64,000 nucleotides of DNA from Haloarcula pellucida (GTDB lineage Archaea > Halobacteriota > Halobacteria > Halobacteriales > Haloarculaceae), in assembly GCF_014647235.1 (NCBI RefSeq), contig NZ_BMOU01000002.1:186417-250416 (forward strand), written 5' to 3'. Each line of letters begins with the position of its first letter. The first letter of the stretch is position 1. This document shows positions 60,147 to 64,000 of the stretch, in pieces. The notes below the pieces were generated by a model, which was given only the letters and a program-made list of their open reading frames with translations, did no database searches and was not told the DNA's origin. The position numbers were made by a program, and so were the translations under genes.

Positions 60147-61829
60147 TTAGTCGTCAGCGGGCGTCTCGCCGCCGCTGCTGGAGACGATGTCTTCGGCGGT
60201 CTGTTGCTGGCCCATCGGTTCGGGGCTGTGACACTGCCGGACCATCCGCTTGGTCTCCATCGGCGGTTCCGGCGTCGCAAGCGAGACGGCGATGGTCACG
60301 ATGAACACCAGCGGCGTCCCGACCAGCGCGGCGCCGATGGGTGGGACGTACTGTGCGTAGATGGGGACGAGCGCCTGCCCGGAGCCGCCGGCGATGTCCG
60401 CGAGGAAGCCGACGTAGGCCGGCAGGACGCTGTTGATAATCGACGTGATCCACAGCAGGAGGCCGACGGACATCCCCGCCAGCGCCCCCTGTCGGTTGGT
60501 GTTCTCCCACCACAGACCGAGGAAGAACATCGGGAACAGCACGGTCCCCGCGAGCGAGAACGCGTACGCGACGAGTTCGCCGATGAGCGCCGGCGGGTTG
60601 AACGCGGTCACGGTGACCAGCGCGCCGACGACGACGATGGTCGCGCGGCCGATGAGGACCTGTTGGCGCTGGGTCGCGTCGGGGTTGATGAGCTCGGCGT
60701 AGATGTCGTGTGCGACGGCGGAGGAAGCCGTGATGAACAGGCCCGCCGTCGTCGCGATCGCGGCAGCCATCGCGCCGGCGGCGACGAGGCCGACGAACCA
60801 CGTCGGGAGGTCGGCGAACTGCGCCGCCAGCACGACGATGACGTCACCCTCCGCGCCGGACATCGCTTGCTCGCCGGTGAAGACGGCTTCCGGCGAGATG
60901 TCGTTCACGGCGGCGAACAGGTCGACGCCGAAGGCGGCCATCGCGGGCGCGGCCCAGTACAGCAGGAGGATGAAGAACAGCCCCCAGACCGTGGACCACC
61001 GAGCGGTCCGTTCGCTCTTGACCGTGTAGAACCGCACGAGGACGTGCGGGAGGCCACAGGTGCCGAAGATGAGCGAGAACGCCGTCGCGATCCAGAGATA
61101 GTAGGTGTTCCCGCCCGTGAACGGTTCGGAGAACTGCCGAGCGAGTTCGCTAAAGAGCGCACCGTACTCGATTTGCGGGAGCACCGTCGAGTACCCCTGG
61201 GTGAAGCCGACGGCGTAGACGCCCGCGAGGAACGCGACGATGAGGATGACGTACTGGACGGCCATGTTCTTCGTCGCGCCAAGCATCCCCGAGAGGGCGA
61301 GGTAGCCGACGGTGATGGTCATCATCACGACGATCATCGGGACGATGTCCAGCCCGAAGACGTACTGGCCGACCAGTCCCATGCCGCGGGCCTGTCCGAC
61401 CGAGTAGACGTACGCGATGAGCAGCGTCGTAAAGGCCGCCAGCGCGCGGGCCGTCGGCGAGTTGAAGCGGTCGGCCACGAAGTCCGGCGCGGTGTACTTC
61501 CCGAACCGGCGCATCTGCGCCGCGAGGAAGATGAGGAGGACGAAGTAGCCGGTGGTCCAGCCGACGATGAACGCCAGCCCGTAGAAGCCGGCCAGCGCGA
61601 CCAGTCCTGCGAGTCCGAGATACGACGCCGCCGACATCCAGTTGGCGCCGATAGCCATCCCGTTCTCGATGTTCCCGATGCCGCGGCCGGCGACCCACAT
61701 CCCCTCGGTGTCGGCCACTTTGAACACGTAGCCGATGACGAGGAAGGAGGCCATCATCAGGAAGACGATGATGGCCGGCACGAGTTTGAACGAGATGTCG
61801 AGCGCCTCGGCCTGTAACGGCACCGTCAT
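60147..61829 (-). CDS. Sodium:solute symporter, acetate-type (ActP-like)
   Basis: A 560-residue membrane protein with about 13 helices, of the sodium:solute symporter family, VC_2705 subgroup, which pairs with a DUF4212 small subunit. Signatures are GRGIGNIENGMAIGANWMSAASYLG in the first helices and SLIFGTCGLPHVLVRFYTVK. The likely substrate is acetate or a related short acid, given the upstream acs gene; this is inference. It overlaps the DUF4212 gene by 4 nt (ATGA). Confidence 0.93.
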   Translation of the reverse strand: MTVPLQAEALDISFKLVPAIIVFLMMASFLVIGYVFKVADTEGMWVAGRGIGNIENGMAIGANWMSAASYLGLAGLVALAGFYGLAFIVGWTTGYFVLLIFLAAQMRRFGKYTAPDFVADRFNSPTARALAAFTTLLIAYVYSVGQARGMGLVGQYVFGLDIVPMIVVMMTITVGYLALSGMLGATKNMAVQYVILIVAFLAGVYAVGFTQGYSTVLPQIEYGALFSELARQFSEPFTGGNTYYLWIATAFSLIFGTCGLPHVLVRFYTVKSERTARWSTVWGLFFILLLYWAAPAMAAFGVDLFAAVNDISPEAVFTGEQAMSGAEGDVIVVLAAQFADLPTWFVGLVAAGAMAAAIATTAGLFITASSAVAHDIYAELINPDATQRQQVLIGRATIVVVGALVTVTAFNPPALIGELVAYAFSLAGTVLFPMFFLGLWWENTNRQGALAGMSVGLLLWITSIINSVLPAYVGFLADIAGGSGQALVPIYAQYVPPIGAALVGTPLVFIVTIAVSLATPEPPMETKRMVRQCHSPEPMGQQQTAEDIVSSSGGETPADD

Positions 61830-62284
61830 CGCTCGACACCTCCGTCGGTGGCCGTCGCCTCGCCGGCCTCGCCGCTCTCACCCTCTTCGGGGCCGCCGGT
61901 GCTGTGGTCGATACCGTACTTCTCGTCGAGTTTGTCCCGCTGGCGGGCGTACACCGCCGCGAGGATGAGTGCGCCGGTCGGCGCGCCGAACGCGACGAGG
62001 AAGTAGTGCAGCGGGAAGCCGATGACCGGCATCGTCGTCGTCATCGCGCCGGGGGCGATGGCGGTCAGCGTCACCGGCCCGAAGACGATGAGCGCCCAGA
62101 CGATGAAACTCGTCCAGACGATTTTGAGGTGGTCCCGCATGAACGCCGTGCTGGGGCTCAGCAGGTTCACCTCCTCGTCGAGGTAGTTCGTGTTCTGGTG
62201 TGCCTGTGCGGCTTGCGTGGCGGTGCCGCCGTCCGTCTGGACTGACGGCCGCCCGTCCGAGTCGTGGGTGTCTCTGTCTGCCAT
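61826..62284 (-). CDS. DUF4212 symporter small subunit
   Basis: A 152-residue protein with two membrane helices (about residues 56-78 and 90-110), FIVWALIVFGPVTLTAI and FPLHYFLVAFGAPTGALILAAVYA, the family hallmark of DUF4212. It is the small partner of VC_2705-type symporters. An acidic N-terminal head (MADRDTHDSDGRPS) and acidic tail are typical of halophiles. It lies 53 nt after the acs stop, so it is probably in the same operon. Confidence 0.92.
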   Translation of the reverse strand: MADRDTHDSDGRPSVQTDGGTATQAAQAHQNTNYLDEEVNLLSPSTAFMRDHLKIVWTSFIVWALIVFGPVTLTAIAPGAMTTTMPVIGFPLHYFLVAFGAPTGALILAAVYARQRDKLDEKYGIDHSTGGPEEGESGEAGEATATDGGVER

Positions 62285-62337
62285 AGTTGTGTCCGTGGTT
62301 TCGCTGTGGGGGTGGTCTGCTGGAAAAGCGGTGCCGC

Positions 62338-64000
62338 TCAGTCGCTGCCGACCTTCGACTGGATGTCGCTTACCACGTCCGGGTTGCGGAGCGTGCTGGT
62401 GTCACCCAGTTCTTCGCCGTTGGCGATGTCTTCGAGGAGTCTGCGCATGATTTTCCCGGACCGAGTCTTGGGGAGTTCAGGGGTGAAGATGACCTGTTCG
62501 GGCCGGGCGATGGGGCCGATGGCGTCCTCGACGCCCTCGATTATCTCTCCGCGCAGTTCGTCGGTCTCCTCGTAGCCGTCCTCGGTGATGACGTAGGCGT
62601 AGACGGCCTCGCCCTTGATCTCGTGTTTGCCGCCGACGACGGCGGCCTCTGCGACCCCTTCGACGCCGACGATGGCGCTCTCTATCTCCATCGTCCCGAG
62701 GCGGTGCCCGGAGACGTTCAGCACGTCGTCGACGCGGCCCAGCACGGTGATGTAGCCGTCCTGGTCTATCTTCGCGCCGTCCTCGGGGAAGTACACCCAG
62801 TCGGCCGGGTCGTCGCTGTCGATGTCGGAGTACTCGCGCCAGTACTCGTCGATGAACCGCTCGTCGTTGTTGTACAGGGTCCGGAGCATCCCGGGCCACG
62901 GTTTGTTGACGACGAGGTAGCCGGCCTGTCCCGCCTCGACGGGACTGCCGCTCACGTCGACGATGTCGGCGCTGATGCCCGGCAACGGCGGGCCGGCGGA
63001 CCCGGGTTTCATGTCGCCGACGCCGGGCAGTGTGGTCAGCATCATACCGCCGGTCTCGGTCTGCCACCACGTGTCGACGACCGGACAGGACTCGTCGCCG
63101 ATGTGCTTGTAGTACCACTTCCACGCCCGGGGGTTGATTGGTTCGCCGACGGTGCCAAGCAGTCGCAGGCTGGAGAGGTCGTGGCTGTCGGGGTACTCCT
63201 CGCCCCACTTCATGAAGGCCCGAATCGCGGTCGGCGCGGTGTACAGTTGGGTCGCCTCGTACTCCTCGATGATTTCCCAGAGGCGGTCCTTGTCGGGGTA
63301 GTCGGGGGTCCCCTCGTACATCATCGTCGTCGTGCCGAGTGCGAGTGGCCCGTAGACGATGTAGGAGTGGCCGGTGATCCAGCCGATGTCGGCAGAACAG
63401 AAGTAGGTGTCCTCGGGTTTGACGTCAAGTACGGCCTGAGAGGTCCACGCGGCGTAGGAGAGATAGCCACCGGTGGTGTGTTTCACGCCCTTCGGTTCGC
63501 CCGTCGTGCCCGAGGTGTACATGAGAAAGAGCATGTCCTCGGCGTCACGTGAGACTGGGTCGACCGTCTCGCCCTCGTGGTCGGCAACGAGGTCGTCGAA
63601 GGCCACCTGGTTGTCGGCGTAGTCGTGGTCGAAGCCGTCACCGTCACGAAGTCGCTCGGCGACGGCGACCGTCTCGACGTCGTGGTCGACGCCCGCTAAG
63701 CCCTCGTTGGCCTTCGAGAGGTGGTCGAGGGGGTCGCCGCGACGGTAGTAGCCGTCACAGGTGACCAGATACTCGGAGTCGGCGGCGTTCATCCGCGTCG
63801 CCAGCGCGTCGGCGGAGAACCCGGCGAACACCACCGAGTGCGGCGCACCGATGCGGGCACAGGCCAGCATCGCGATGGGCAACTGCGGTATCATCGGCAT
63901 GTACATCGTGACGACGTCGTTCTCGGAGACGCCCTCCGCCCGGAGCGCGGCCGCGAACTCGTTGACCTCGCGGTGGAGGTCCTCGTACGTGTACGTGATG
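62338..64000 (-). CDS. acs: Acetyl-CoA synthetase (partial, start beyond right edge)
   Basis: At least 553 C-terminal residues of an AMP-forming acetate-CoA ligase; the N-terminus lies off the right edge (the frame is open to the last base). Motifs: FLMYTSGTTGEPKGV (AMP-binding P-loop), DTWWQTETGG, VLGRVDDVLNVSGHRLGTMEIE, and the end PKTRSGKIMRRLLEDIA with the catalytic Lys that is controlled by acetylation in many organisms. It converts acetate, ATP and CoA to acetyl-CoA. It is followed by the DUF4212, symporter and UspA genes on the same strand. Confidence 0.97.
   Translation of the reverse strand, partial: ITYTYEDLHREVNEFAAALRAEGVSENDVVTMYMPMIPQLPIAMLACARIGAPHSVVFAGFSADALATRMNAADSEYLVTCDGYYRRGDPLDHLSKANEGLAGVDHDVETVAVAERLRDGDGFDHDYADNQVAFDDLVADHEGETVDPVSRDAEDMLFLMYTSGTTGEPKGVKHTTGGYLSYAAWTSQAVLDVKPEDTYFCSADIGWITGHSYIVYGPLALGTTTMMYEGTPDYPDKDRLWEIIEEYEATQLYTAPTAIRAFMKWGEEYPDSHDLSSLRLLGTVGEPINPRAWKWYYKHIGDESCPVVDTWWQTETGGMMLTTLPGVGDMKPGSAGPPLPGISADIVDVSGSPVEAGQAGYLVVNKPWPGMLRTLYNNDERFIDEYWREYSDIDSDDPADWVYFPEDGAKIDQDGYITVLGRVDDVLNVSGHRLGTMEIESAIVGVEGVAEAAVVGGKHEIKGEAVYAYVITEDGYEETDELRGEIIEGVEDAIGPIARPEQVIFTPELPKTRSGKIMRRLLEDIANGEELGDTSTLRNPDVVSDIQSKVGSD

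Noticed and set aside
1-64000. CRISPR arrays or Cas genes
   Set aside because: No regularly spaced repeats of 25-40 nt and no Cas-like protein were seen on either strand.

Overview
This 64 kb stretch looks like the chromosome of a halophilic archaeon (class Halobacteria, possibly Haloarculaceae; the family is inference). The signs are GC-rich genes with very acidic products, an archaeal information-processing set (aRF1, aIF5B, S19e, PAN, Pus10, Nob1, class I LysRS), Tat and lipobox secretion signals, a halocyanin, a short-headed Htr transducer, CheF, and TATA boxes about 25-30 nt before often leaderless starts. No rRNA, tRNA, CRISPR array, replication origin or integrase gene was found.

Layout. 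0-9.5 kb: A-type ATP synthase subunit D and a zinc-finger protein, a secreted beta-helix protein, aRF1, a MinD ATPase, ArgRS, a PDZ-containing site-2 protease and a methyltransferase. 9.8-24.3 kb: lysS-pyrH, a winged-helix protein, a second site-2 protease, thiL, a YbhN-type membrane protein, then rps19e, PDCD5, a PP-loop protein and hisS, followed by truA, pepF and pan. 24.4-31.6 kb: two Tat lipoproteins, a chemotaxis transducer, a metallo-beta-lactamase-fold protein, and the pyruvoyl arginine decarboxylase locus.

31.6-38.0 kb is an accessory island, clearly richer in A and T than its surroundings and inserted in core housekeeping genes. It holds a decayed IS5-type transposase, a compact unit of a small acidic protein, two different ParB-like proteins and an unrecognised protein between them, a GIY-YIG-like gene broken by two one-base deletions, and on the other strand a two-gene unit of an unrecognised soluble protein and a four-helix membrane protein. 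No partner ParA, capsid or terminase gene is visible. The dual-ParB unit and the membrane pair are the best candidates for undescribed systems.

38.0-52.7 kb returns to core functions: aIF5B, halocyanin, PRC-barrel protein with Nob1, a CPBP protease, glucose-6-phosphate isomerase, secF-secD, RNase HII, Pus10, an MscS channel and a UppP-like phosphatase. Between secD and rnhB is a strongly structured non-coding segment with two near-identical hairpins that could be an undescribed RNA. 52.7-64 kb: a four-gene ABC importer, CheF, an APH-fold protein, and an apparent acetate uptake and activation operon (acs, DUF4212, sodium symporter, UspA, small membrane protein) that runs off the right edge.
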